Source: Firmicutes bacterium UBA3932 (lineage in GTDB: Bacteria > Bacillota > Clostridia > Peptostreptococcales > Anaerovoracaceae). Taken from it: a stretch of DNA of 10,234 nt. The translations under genes were made by a program, and so were the position numbers. The DNA is taken from assembly GCA_002385825.1 (NCBI GenBank), contig DGEG01000107.1:1-10234 (forward strand), given 5' to 3'. The stretch's first letter is position 1; every line of letters starts with the position of its first letter. Shown piece by piece: positions 1-7,050 of this stretch. Below the pieces are notes generated by a model. It had not been told where the DNA came from. It worked only from the letters and a program-made list of their open reading frames with translations, and ran no database searches.

Positions 1-1695
1 AATCTCAATCCGCTCGCCGGACAATATGGCAGGACACCCGGTCTTCACGCAAAGTTTGCAGCGTGTACACTTTTCCTGGTCTATGATGCATTTCTTCGGT
101 GAGAGGTCGAAACGCGCCTTGTCTCCTTCGCTGAACTTTTTAATTGCGCATGGCCATGCAGCGATAATCACCGTTGGTTCATCCTTTTCCAATGCCTGGT
201 TTAACGCTTTATAGGTCTCTCTTAAATCCAGCGGGTTGATTACAAAAATATTGTCTTCCTTGATGCCGATAGCTTTGCAGAGCAACGGGATGTCTGCCTC
301 CACCGCCGGTTCTCCCATCAGGGTCTGGCCGGTTCCCGGATTATCCTGATGCCCTGTCATTCCCGTCGTGCGATTATCCAGTATAACCGTTACGCAATTG
401 CCCTTGTTGTAAACTATATCCATCAGGCTGGTGATGCCTGAATGGAAGAACGTTGAGTCGCCTATTACGGCCACTACTTTCGTATCTCTCCCGGTCATCC
501 TGAAAGCCGTTGCCGCACCGTGGCCCGCGCTGATGCTTCCTCCCATGCAGAAACAGGTGTCCATCGCTGAAAGCGGAGGAGCGGAGCCGAGGGTGTAACA
601 ACCGATATCGCCGGTTACCATGACATTTTTCTTGCTCTTAAGAACTTGGAAGAAACCCCGGTGAGGGCAGCCTGCACACAAAGTGGGCGGGCGCATGACC
701 GCCTGTTTTTCCGATGTGAGAGTATCTCTCTCCGTCCCGAAAACCGCACGGCGAATAATGTCCGGATTCAGTTCGTCGAATTCGGGAATGATTTCTTTTC
801 CGATACAATCAATGCCGGCAGCTTTGATCTGGTTCTCCATATAAGGATCCATTTCTTCAATCACATAAAGCTTTTTTACCTTTCCGTCAAATTCCCTTAT
901 GAGGTTCATGGGCATGGGATATGTCATCCCCAGCTTCAGATACGAAGCATTCGATCCAAATACTTCTTTGGCATATTGATACGCCACACCGGCAGAAATA
1001 ACGCCAATTTCGCTGTCGTTATATTCCACTCTGTTGATTTCGGTACTATTGGAATATTCCTCCATGGCTTTAAGCCTGTCCACCAGGCTGCGGCGCAGTT
1101 TCTTTCCGTTTGCCGGTGTCGCTACATATTTGGCTATGTTTCTTTCGTATGGAATCGGTTCTCTCGTTATCCTATCCTCAAGCTCTACCACGCTCTTACT
1201 GTGACATACTCGGGTGGTTACACGCAACAACACCGGTGTATCGAATCTTTCTGAGAGCTCGAATGCCAGTTTTGTAAATTGCTTTGCCTCGCTGCTATCG
1301 GAAGGTTCCAACATCAAAATTTTTGCGGCGATAGCGTAGTTTCGATTGTCCTGTTCATTTTGCGAGCTGTGCATGCCCGGATCATCGGCAGACACTAGCA
1401 CGCAACCTCCGTTGACACCGGTGTACACAAAAGTAAACAGCGGATCCGCCGCAACGTTCACACCTACGTGTTTCATCGCAGCAAGAGAACGCACACCGGC
1501 TATTGACGCCCCTATAGCAGCTTCCAGTGCCACTTTTTCATTCGGCGCCCACTCGCAATATAATTCATTTTTATATTGTGCAAGATTTTCAAGTATCTCC
1601 GTGCTCGGAGTCCCCGGATAGGCAGAAGCAAACACCAATCCCGCTTCGTAAGCTCCTCTTGCAATCGCTTCATTTCCGGTCAAAATCTGTTTCAT
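1..1695 (-). CDS. iorA: Indolepyruvate:ferredoxin oxidoreductase, alpha subunit (C-terminus cut by window edge)
   Basis: Catalytic subunit of the cytoplasmic enzyme that oxidatively decarboxylates aryl pyruvates (indolepyruvate, phenylpyruvate) to aryl-acetyl-CoA and passes electrons to ferredoxin, in aromatic amino acid fermentation by anaerobes. I translated this frame by hand: 565 codons are open from the ATG at 1695 to base 1 without a stop. The N-terminus (MKQILTGNEAIARGAYEAG, then YPGTPSTEI) is the pyruvate-oxidoreductase-type domain. A CAGCPHRG motif lies near residue 343 and GDIGCYTLG near 362. The thiamine diphosphate site is GDSTFFHSG near 412, followed by DNRTTGMTGHQ. Near residue 546 begins the first ferredoxin-type cluster, CTRCKLCVKTGCP; the second cluster expected in IorA would lie past the left edge, so perhaps a few tens of residues are missing. 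The ATG is one base after the TPR gene's stop, with an AAGAGGAA ribosome site nine bases upstream. The beta subunit gene iorB is expected next, outside the window. Confidence 0.95.
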   Translation of the reverse strand, partial: MKQILTGNEAIARGAYEAGLVFASAYPGTPSTEILENLAQYKNELYCEWAPNEKVALEAAIGASIAGVRSLAAMKHVGVNVAADPLFTFVYTGVNGGCVLVSADDPGMHSSQNEQDNRNYAIAAKILMLEPSDSSEAKQFTKLAFELSERFDTPVLLRVTTRVCHSKSVVELEDRITREPIPYERNIAKYVATPANGKKLRRSLVDRLKAMEEYSNSTEINRVEYNDSEIGVISAGVAYQYAKEVFGSNASYLKLGMTYPMPMNLIREFDGKVKKLYVIEEMDPYMENQIKAAGIDCIGKEIIPEFDELNPDIIRRAVFGTERDTLTSEKQAVMRPPTLCAGCPHRGFFQVLKSKKNVMVTGDIGCYTLGSAPPLSAMDTCFCMGGSISAGHGAATAFRMTGRDTKVVAVIGDSTFFHSGITSLMDIVYNKGNCVTVILDNRTTGMTGHQDNPGTGQTLMGEPAVEADIPLLCKAIGIKEDNIFVINPLDLRETYKALNQALEKDEPTVIIAAWPCAIKKFSEGDKARFDLSPKKCIIDQEKCTRCKLCVKTGCPAILSGERIEI

Positions 1696-1696
1696 A

Positions 1697-2851
1697 TCAA
1701 CATTCCTCTTCTTCTTTTTCTTCTCTTTCTCTTCTTTCTTTCTCCTGCTCGGCTATCTGAGCCATGATCAGTTCAGCTTTCTTTCTGTACTTTCTTTCGT
1801 TCTCCTTGTCACCGCTCAGAGCGTACAGGTCCGCAAGCTCTTTTATGCTCTCCAGGTGGGATCCGTTGATTCCCAACACTCTTTTAAAGCTTGCCACAGC
1901 TTTGGCATTGCTGCCGGTTCTGGCATAAGCGACACCTAAATAGTAGTGCAATGGCCACCAACCCTTAAACTTGGTGTCAAGGAAAGGTTCGAGTATATCC
2001 AGGCCTTCCCTCCACCTTCCTGCCAAAACTGCATTGCAACCCTTTTCTATGGTTATTGGCTGCTCCAACTGGGCCAACCGCTTTCTTATCTCCCTCTTGT
2101 CCTGGAAATTGTTGCTCCTTCGCAAAAACTCCTTCCACACAAGAGCGGCTTTTTGATACAATCCCAAATTTAAATAGTCATACCCTAAATAGTAATATGC
2201 TTGCGCAAAGCGAGGATGTACCTCGGTCAGCAGTTCAAAATACTCCATAGATTCAGCCTTGAAACGGCCGATGTATATATCGTCATTCCCTCGCAGATAA
2301 AATTCTCTGCAGACCCGTGCATAGCTGTACAGGGCATGAAGGTAATCCGGTTTTAATATAAGGGCAGCCCGGAAATGAATGATAGCATTATCGAAATCCT
2401 CTTTTTCCGCCGCGTCTCTTCCCTCTTTTAAAAGACCTTCCAACAGGGTTCTTTGATTGAAAAGCCGGTTCATAAACTCTACGTATTTTACTGTATATTT
2501 AAACTTAGGGTCTATGCCCATGATCCAAGCCATATTTTCAGCAATATGGAGAATCTTCAGGCCTTCTCCGCCTTGGAACGCCTGGAAATCATCATGTCTT
2601 AGAGGTATGGGCACACCTCTCATGAATTCTAATCTATTTTTTGTTATGAAAGAATCCGAGAACTCATCAAAAAGGAAATTCTTCAAATATTTTTTAAAGT
2701 ATCTTCCCACCCTGTCATTTCGAGATTCGAAAGGAATCAGCGCGGGAGCATCATTCTCCTTTTTCTGCTCTATTAGTTCCTTTTCTTCTTTAATTACCTG
2801 TGTTTCTTCCTGATTGTCATTCTTTTTAAATCTTTCAGCTAGTTTCTTCAT
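1697..2851 (-). CDS. TPR repeat protein with unrecognised N-terminal domain
   Basis: Predicted 384-residue soluble protein; no signal peptide or membrane segment is evident. Residues about 1-40 are charged and probably disordered. Residues about 45-130 look like a compact domain I do not recognise, including MRGVPIPLRHDDFQAFQGG near residue 77. From about 138 the chain is helical with tetratricopeptide-like repeats: one around 138-171 (AAEKEDFDNAIIHFRAALIL), one around 205-240 (YYYLGYDYLNLGLYQKAAL) and a pair around 265-350 (YYLGVAYARTGSNAKAVASF). The tail, about 367-384, is almost all Glu, Arg and Lys. The frame stays open upstream to an ATG at 2977, but that would overlap the radical SAM gene by 130 bases. 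The ATG at 2851 has a GGGAG site eight bases upstream and forms an ATGA overlap with that gene's stop, so I chose it. TPR proteins usually mediate protein-protein contacts. Its place between a radical SAM enzyme and iorA suggests a partner or scaffold for one of them, but that is inference. Confidence 0.85.
   Translation of the reverse strand: MKKLAERFKKNDNQEETQVIKEEKELIEQKKENDAPALIPFESRNDRVGRYFKKYLKNFLFDEFSDSFITKNRLEFMRGVPIPLRHDDFQAFQGGEGLKILHIAENMAWIMGIDPKFKYTVKYVEFMNRLFNQRTLLEGLLKEGRDAAEKEDFDNAIIHFRAALILKPDYLHALYSYARVCREFYLRGNDDIYIGRFKAESMEYFELLTEVHPRFAQAYYYLGYDYLNLGLYQKAALVWKEFLRRSNNFQDKREIRKRLAQLEQPITIEKGCNAVLAGRWREGLDILEPFLDTKFKGWWPLHYYLGVAYARTGSNAKAVASFKRVLGINGSHLESIKELADLYALSGDKENERKYRKKAELIMAQIAEQEKERREREEKEEEEC
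1703..1710 (-). promoter_or_regulatory. Ribosome binding site of iorA
   Basis: On the minus strand this reads AAGAGGAA, with the GAGG core nine bases before the ATG at 1695. It lies inside the last codons of the upstream TPR gene, at the end of a 44-base purine run, so translation of iorA is probably coupled to that gene. Confidence 0.6.
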
Positions 2852-4377
2852 ACGGATAACTCCCATCCTTTTTTCATAAAATTCATTACCACTTCCGGAT
2901 ACATACTCCGCTCTATATCTTCCACAAGAAACTGCTTCAGATTTTCTTTCACTCCTGGTACCGTCCTGTCCTTCCAACTGCCATAAAGGTAGAGGATACG
3001 GTAAAGGTCTTCTTTTTTATGAGATCGGTGCTGAAATCCTTTGAGATAAAAGAATAGCGCCAATTCATCATAAAAAGCGAAAGCGTTGGGGTGGAGCATA
3101 TCTGCAAGGTAATTTAGGGATTTTTCGAAACCTCCCCTATTATAATATAAATTGAAGACGTGTTCCACCATCTTTAACCTCGCCAATTCTTTGGCAGATA
3201 TGAACTTGTTGGAGATCACCTCATACGGGGCTTTGGAACGGTATGTGTAAGCGTATTCCTCAACCTGTTCCCGAATGGGAGTCCCCGGCAGGAGCTTTAA
3301 AAACCCCAATTGCAGCAAATGCGGCTTCATTTCGTAAACCTGATTGAAGGAATTTGCAAATCCGTAAAAATCCTCATAGGGCAACCCTGCAATCAGATCC
3401 AAATGGAGGTGTATATTCCCCATTCTCTTAATTCGCTTTACATTTTCCGAAAGCTTATAAAAATCACACCGGCGATTAATTGCTTTCAGAGTGGCCTTAT
3501 TGGTGCTCTGTACACCGATCTCAAATTGAAAGAGCTCGGGTCTTGCCTTTTCGAGCAAATCCAACATTTCTTCGCTGATCAGATCGCCGCAGAGCTCAAA
3601 ATGAAAATTTGTGACCCCGTTATCCATTTCCATGAGATAGCGCAGGATCTCCGTACTACGAGCGTTATCATAGTTAAAAGTCCTGTCCACGAACTTAACT
3701 TGTTTAACATTCTTATACAAAAAATAACTCAGGTCATTTTTAACTCTTTCTATGGGAAGAGGGCGCACGCCTTTTTCAATGGAAGAAACGCAATATGTGC
3801 ACGAAAAAGGACAGCCTCTGCAGGATTCGTAATACATGATCTTATCCGACTCTCCTACAAGGCTTCGAAAGGGAAATGGTACTTTAGTAAAGTCCACCTG
3901 GGAAGAAGCTGGGTTTACATAAATTTTTCCATCGCGCCGGTACAACAGTCCGTTGATTCCGTCAAACTGCGATGGTTGACCCGTTCCTGTTACTGCGTCC
4001 ATTAGCTTGGGGAAAGTTTCTTCTCCTTCGCCTTGTAATATGAAATCCACATATTTATGCTTCTTCATGATATCAGCAGCCCGCCAGGTAACTTCCGGCC
4101 CTCCAAGCAGTATCATGGTCTTTGGACTTGCCTTTTTATAGTTTTCTACAAGATACAAGATTCGTTCAATATTCCATATATAGCAGGAAAAGCAAACCAT
4201 ATCGTATTCGCCCCGGAGCAGTTCCCCGTATATGTAATCATCCGAATGATTGACGGTGAACTCCCGGAGTTCCATGACGGCTCCCTTCACCGCATCAGCA
4301 CTCACGGCATATAAATACTTTAATGCCAGATTAGAGTGGATGTGTTTTGAATTGAGAGTCGTAAGCAATATCTTCAT
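2848..4377 (-). CDS. B12-binding-domain radical SAM protein (DUF4080-like)
   Basis: Predicted 509-residue radical SAM enzyme of the cobalamin-binding-domain type (COG1032 group); substrate unknown. Residues about 1-140 form a Rossmann-like N-terminal domain of the B12-binding type (MKILLTTLNSKHIHSNLALK, later LLGGPEVTW and QGEGEETFP). I see no DxHxxG base-off cobalamin motif, so real B12 binding is uncertain. The radical SAM core starts at CRGCPFSCTYC, with CX3CX2C at C189, C193 and C196, and continues with FELCGDLISEEML, FEIGVQSTN and HLDLIAGLPYED. The C-terminal part (about 370-509), with LLPGTPIREQ at its start and a helical tail, fits what I recall of the DUF4080 family. The frame also has an ATG at 4380, but the AGGAG site is only two bases from it and five from the ATG at 4377, so I prefer 4377. 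The stop overlaps the TPR gene start as ATGA, which suggests a coupled protein pair. Confidence 0.88.
   Translation of the reverse strand: MKILLTTLNSKHIHSNLALKYLYAVSADAVKGAVMELREFTVNHSDDYIYGELLRGEYDMVCFSCYIWNIERILYLVENYKKASPKTMILLGGPEVTWRAADIMKKHKYVDFILQGEGEETFPKLMDAVTGTGQPSQFDGINGLLYRRDGKIYVNPASSQVDFTKVPFPFRSLVGESDKIMYYESCRGCPFSCTYCVSSIEKGVRPLPIERVKNDLSYFLYKNVKQVKFVDRTFNYDNARSTEILRYLMEMDNGVTNFHFELCGDLISEEMLDLLEKARPELFQFEIGVQSTNKATLKAINRRCDFYKLSENVKRIKRMGNIHLHLDLIAGLPYEDFYGFANSFNQVYEMKPHLLQLGFLKLLPGTPIREQVEEYAYTYRSKAPYEVISNKFISAKELARLKMVEHVFNLYYNRGGFEKSLNYLADMLHPNAFAFYDELALFFYLKGFQHRSHKKEDLYRILYLYGSWKDRTVPGVKENLKQFLVEDIERSMYPEVVMNFMKKGWELSV
2860..2864 (-). promoter_or_regulatory. Ribosome binding site that fixes the TPR gene start
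   Basis: The minus strand reads GGGAG eight bases before the ATG at 2851, within the last codons of the radical SAM gene. The spacing is normal and supports 2851 rather than the far upstream ATG at 2977. Confidence 0.55.
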
Positions 4378-4382
4378 CATTT

Positions 4383-4387
4383 CTCCT
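4383..4387 (-). promoter_or_regulatory. Ribosome binding site of the B12-type radical SAM gene
   Basis: AGGAG on the minus strand, two bases from the ATG at 4380 and five from the ATG at 4377. The second spacing is the more usual, which decides the start chosen here. The sequence gives a choice of two adjacent ATG codons and cannot settle it outright. Confidence 0.6.
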
Positions 4388-4395
4388 GCAAAATT

Positions 4396-4419
4396 TATAA
4401 AAATCTGGTGATTTTTATA
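4396..4419. repeat. Perfect AT-rich inverted repeat upstream of the radical SAM gene
   Basis: A 10-bp perfect inverted repeat with a four-base loop: on the minus strand TATAAAAATC, ACCA, GATTTTTATA. It sits nine bases upstream of the AGGAG site of the following gene. The stem is nine-tenths A/T, so it is not a typical intrinsic terminator. It could be an operator or a weak leader hairpin, or chance in an AT-rich gap. Confidence 0.6.
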
Positions 4420-4425
4420 TTTATA

Positions 4426-4435
4426 GAATGCATTC
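4426..4435. repeat. 10-bp palindrome GAATGCATTC
   Basis: A perfect 10-bp palindrome in the 75-base gap between the two radical SAM genes. AATGC also occurs on the minus strand at the end of the upstream gene (around 4461). Such a site could be an operator half, but no regulator is recognisable from the sequence. Confidence 0.4.
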
Positions 4436-4455
4436 CCCCGCTCCGGAAATATTTA

Positions 4456-5328
4456 TTAAAGCATTCGGAGCCACTCGTCTTTTAGCATATCCTTATCCCG
4501 TTTCGACACCTCAATCTGCTTAAGCATTCGCTCCTTATCCTGCGGCAGATCCCCTTTGAGAGAAAGATAATTCGAAGCATGATTGCTCCGGAAGACGCAC
4601 TTCTTCTCCAAGTGGATGTTTTCAAGCATCAGTTGGGTCTCCTCCAGCACCTCCTCGGGCGAGAGAAGCTCAAACCTCCCCGACTGGATCTCTTCATATA
4701 TCTCTGCCAACGGATCTACCATCAGCGTCAACAGCCCGACGTAGGAAGGCGACATCCGGCTGATTACCTTTCCTGTCTCGACAGCATGTTCTTTCCAATC
4801 CGCCCTTCCTCCAAGGCCGGAAATAAACGTAACCGAAGCACGGATATCAGCATCTTCTATTTTGCGCACTGCCTCTACCAGTTGATCGGCAGTGACACCT
4901 TTATTAACTTTCTCCAATATCCAGTCGCTTCCGGATTCTCCACCGATATAAATCATCTTGAGCCCCTTTTCACGGAGCTCAACCAACTCCTCGTGAGTTT
5001 TTCGCAGCACATCCTGCGGTAAGCCGTAAATGCTGATTTTCTTGCATTCAGGAAACAATTCACGGATCGTATCCATGATCTGCACCAAGGTTTTATTGGG
5101 CAAGACCAAAGCGTCTCCGTCGGCAAGAAAAATCTTTTCTATATAGCGATAATGTGCTCTGGCCCATTTCAGATCTTCAATTACTTCCGTAAGAGGCCGG
5201 ATTCGAAACGCCTCTCCCTTATACATGCTGCAAAATGTACACCGGTTATGGGAACACCCCAGCGTAACCTGCAGGATCAGACTGTTGGCTTCGCTGGGAG
5301 GTCGATAAACACGTCCCTCGTATCTCAT
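4456..5328 (-). CDS. Uncharacterised radical SAM protein with CX4CX2C cluster
   Basis: Predicted 290-residue radical SAM enzyme of unknown substrate, probably cytoplasmic. The iron-sulfur motif is GCSHNRCTFC, with cysteines C25, C30 and C33. The first spacing is four residues rather than the canonical three; I checked this on the DNA. Further core signatures are FLADGDALVLP, IYIGGESGSD (a likely SAM-contacting glycine-rich strand) and VTFISGLGGR. Near the C-terminus VFRSNHASNYLSLKG looks like a family signature that I associate with small COG1032-type proteins widespread in anaerobes. There is no extra C-terminal cysteine cluster and no B12 or TRAM domain, so it is not MiaB-like. The ATG at 5328 lies three bases after the argS stop, with AAGGA eight bases upstream. 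That spacing makes it part of the argS transcription unit. A role in tRNA or translation is possible by association but nothing in the protein itself shows it. Confidence 0.88.
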   Translation of the reverse strand: MRYEGRVYRPPSEANSLILQVTLGCSHNRCTFCSMYKGEAFRIRPLTEVIEDLKWARAHYRYIEKIFLADGDALVLPNKTLVQIMDTIRELFPECKKISIYGLPQDVLRKTHEELVELREKGLKMIYIGGESGSDWILEKVNKGVTADQLVEAVRKIEDADIRASVTFISGLGGRADWKEHAVETGKVISRMSPSYVGLLTLMVDPLAEIYEEIQSGRFELLSPEEVLEETQLMLENIHLEKKCVFRSNHASNYLSLKGDLPQDKERMLKQIEVSKRDKDMLKDEWLRML

Positions 5329-5331
5329 TTC

Positions 5332-7050
5332 TTACATCCTTTCCGGAGCTTCAATGCCCAGAAGCAACAGTCCGTTTTTAATAGTCTGCTTGGCTGCGTA
5401 GGTAAGCAGCAATTTTGCCTTCTTCTCTTCTTCCTTATCTACGAGAATGTGTTCGTTGTGATAGAAACGGTTGAAGCTCTGTGCGATATCCACAATTTGT
5501 CTCGTGACTATGGATGGTTCATATTTTTCTGCGGCTTCAATCACTTTGTCAGGGAACTCGTAAATAAGCCTGGACAGTTCATATGCGCTGTCGCTTGTAA
5601 TGTATTTCATATCCGCAGTTTGCTCCGAATTTATAAGCCTATTCGCATCTTCGCCTGCATTGCGCAACACGCTGGCCGCTCTGGCATGGGTATATTGAAC
5701 ATAAGGCCCGGTCTCACCGTCAAAGTTCAGGACCTTATCCCAGGAGAACACATAATCCTTGATTCTTCCATTTGAAAGTTCATTGAAAACAACAGCGCCG
5801 ATTCCTACTTGTCTCGCTGTGACATCCACATTGTCCGTATTAACGTTTTTCTCCAGAATAATCTCACGGGTACGTTCTATGGCTTTATTGAGCACATCTT
5901 CGAGGAACACCACTCTTCCTTGCCTTGTGGACATTGTGCCATCTTCCAGGCTTACCAGCCCGAAGGGGATATGGACGCAATCCTTCGCCCACTCATAATC
6001 CATGAGCTCAACCACTTTAATCCATTGCTGGAAATGCAAATTCTGCTGGGAAGCAACCACGTAAAGGTTTTTATAGAAATCGTAATGCTCTTTACGGTAA
6101 ATGGCTGCTGCAATATCCCTGGTAATGTATAGAGTAGATCCGTCTTTTTTGATGATTACAGCCGGCGCCATATTGTATTCGGAAAGGTCAACGATTTGAG
6201 CACCTTGCGATTCCACCAGAAGCCCTTTTTCTTTAAGTTCATCGATGACTCTGTCCATCTTGTCAGAGTAGAAACTCTCTCCCGCATAGGAGTCGAACTC
6301 TATGCCGAGCATTTCATAGACTCTGTTGAATTCCCGCAGGCTTTCGTCGCGGAACCATTTCCAGAGTGCCATCTCTTCCTCGGCCCCGCTTTCCAAACGG
6401 GCGAAGGTGGATCTGGCTTCGTCCTCCAAAGACGGGTCCTTTTCGGCTTCCTCGTGGAACTTCACATAGTAGCTTAACAGAGTCTGAATAGGTGACTTCT
6501 CAACATCTTCCTTTTTACCCCAGCGCCGGTAAGCTACAATCATTTTTCCAAACTGGGTGCCGTAATCGCCCAAATGGTTGATGCGAACTGTATCATATCC
6601 AAGGAAATCATAGATCTTATAAATTGCGTTGCCTATGACCGTACTGCGTATATGGCCGATATGAAAGGGTTTCGCAATATTGGGAGATGAATATTCAACG
6701 ATAACCTTACGGTTTCGTCCCACATCGCTGCTTCCATACCTGTCCTTCCTGCGAACCACTTCAGAAAGTACTTCGCGAACAAAGATTTCCCGGTTCATGA
6801 ACATGTTCACATAAGCATTTACGTTTTCAACTCGCTCAAACATTCCGTTATCCGCTAGCTTTTCGGCTATATCTTTGGCAATGATAGCGGGTGATTTTCG
6901 CATGGTTTTTGCCAGACGAAAGCATGGAAAAGCATAGTCTCCAAGCTTGCTATCCGTAGGAATTTCAATCATTTCTTCCAATTCTTTCGCGGTGAGCCCG
7001 TCAATATATTCAGCCAACAGGGCTCCGATTTGCTCTTTGAAATTTATCAT
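5332..7050 (-). CDS. argS: Arginyl-tRNA synthetase
   Basis: Class I aminoacyl-tRNA synthetase that charges tRNA-Arg with arginine in an ATP-dependent and tRNA-dependent reaction. At 572 residues it matches the usual bacterial length. The N-terminal additive domain that recognises the tRNA D-loop covers about residues 1-90 (EYIDGLTAKELEEMIE, DYAFPCFRLAK). The ATP site is EYSSPNIAKPFHIGHIRST, with HIGH at 130-133. The KMSKS-like loop is TMSTRQGRVVFLEDVL around M373, lacking the canonical lysines. ArgRS of this kind is known to rely instead on a lysine just before HIGH, here K127. The anticodon-binding DALR domain begins around GPYVQYTHARAASVLR and runs to the C-terminus. The ATG abuts the stop of the DUF523 gene directly, and an ideal AGGAGG site lies eight bases upstream, which suggests strong translation despite its place inside an operon. 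Confidence 0.98.
   Translation of the reverse strand: MINFKEQIGALLAEYIDGLTAKELEEMIEIPTDSKLGDYAFPCFRLAKTMRKSPAIIAKDIAEKLADNGMFERVENVNAYVNMFMNREIFVREVLSEVVRRKDRYGSSDVGRNRKVIVEYSSPNIAKPFHIGHIRSTVIGNAIYKIYDFLGYDTVRINHLGDYGTQFGKMIVAYRRWGKKEDVEKSPIQTLLSYYVKFHEEAEKDPSLEDEARSTFARLESGAEEEMALWKWFRDESLREFNRVYEMLGIEFDSYAGESFYSDKMDRVIDELKEKGLLVESQGAQIVDLSEYNMAPAVIIKKDGSTLYITRDIAAAIYRKEHYDFYKNLYVVASQQNLHFQQWIKVVELMDYEWAKDCVHIPFGLVSLEDGTMSTRQGRVVFLEDVLNKAIERTREIILEKNVNTDNVDVTARQVGIGAVVFNELSNGRIKDYVFSWDKVLNFDGETGPYVQYTHARAASVLRNAGEDANRLINSEQTADMKYITSDSAYELSRLIYEFPDKVIEAAEKYEPSIVTRQIVDIAQSFNRFYHNEHILVDKEEEKKAKLLLTYAAKQTIKNGLLLLGIEAPERM

Larger units (their letters stand above)
4381..4455 (-). other. Intergenic gap, possible boundary between two transcription units
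   Basis: This 75-base gap is the longest non-coding stretch in the window. It contains two TATAAA elements on the minus strand (one within 4415-4425, one within 4395-4405) that could act as -10 boxes, but no good -35 box at 16-18 bases from either. There is a CTCCG/CGGAG inverted repeat at 4441-4470 that reaches back into the upstream gene's end, but its loop is long and no T-run follows. A promoter is possible but not demonstrated, and read-through from argS is equally compatible. Confidence 0.35.

Noticed and set aside
646..1254. Plus-strand open frame of 202 codons, and a minus-strand frame at 374-601
   Set aside because: Both fall inside iorA, whose own frame is open across 565 codons and carries the family motifs; these are out-of-frame shadows.
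2852..2977. A 42-residue N-terminal extension of the TPR protein starting at 2977
   Set aside because: It would overlap the coding end of the radical SAM gene by 130 bases, its sequence is an out-of-frame reading of that gene, and the start at 2851 has a proper ribosome site and ATGA coupling.
3310..4005. Plus-strand open frame of 231 codons
   Set aside because: It lies wholly inside the B12-type radical SAM gene on the opposite strand, has no ribosome site and its translation resembles no protein family.
4441..4470. CTCCG/CGGAG inverted repeat considered as an intrinsic terminator
   Set aside because: The stem is only five base pairs with a loop of about twenty bases, and no T-run follows on either strand.
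5152..5775. Plus-strand open frame of 207 codons
   Set aside because: It is antisense to the 3' end of argS and the start of the smaller radical SAM gene, both clearly coding, with no supporting signal.
5914..5937. Missing lysines in the KMSKS loop of ArgRS considered as a sign of an inactive enzyme
   Set aside because: Many ArgRS enzymes lack the canonical motif and use a lysine before HIGH, which is present here at residue 127; the length and all other motifs are normal.
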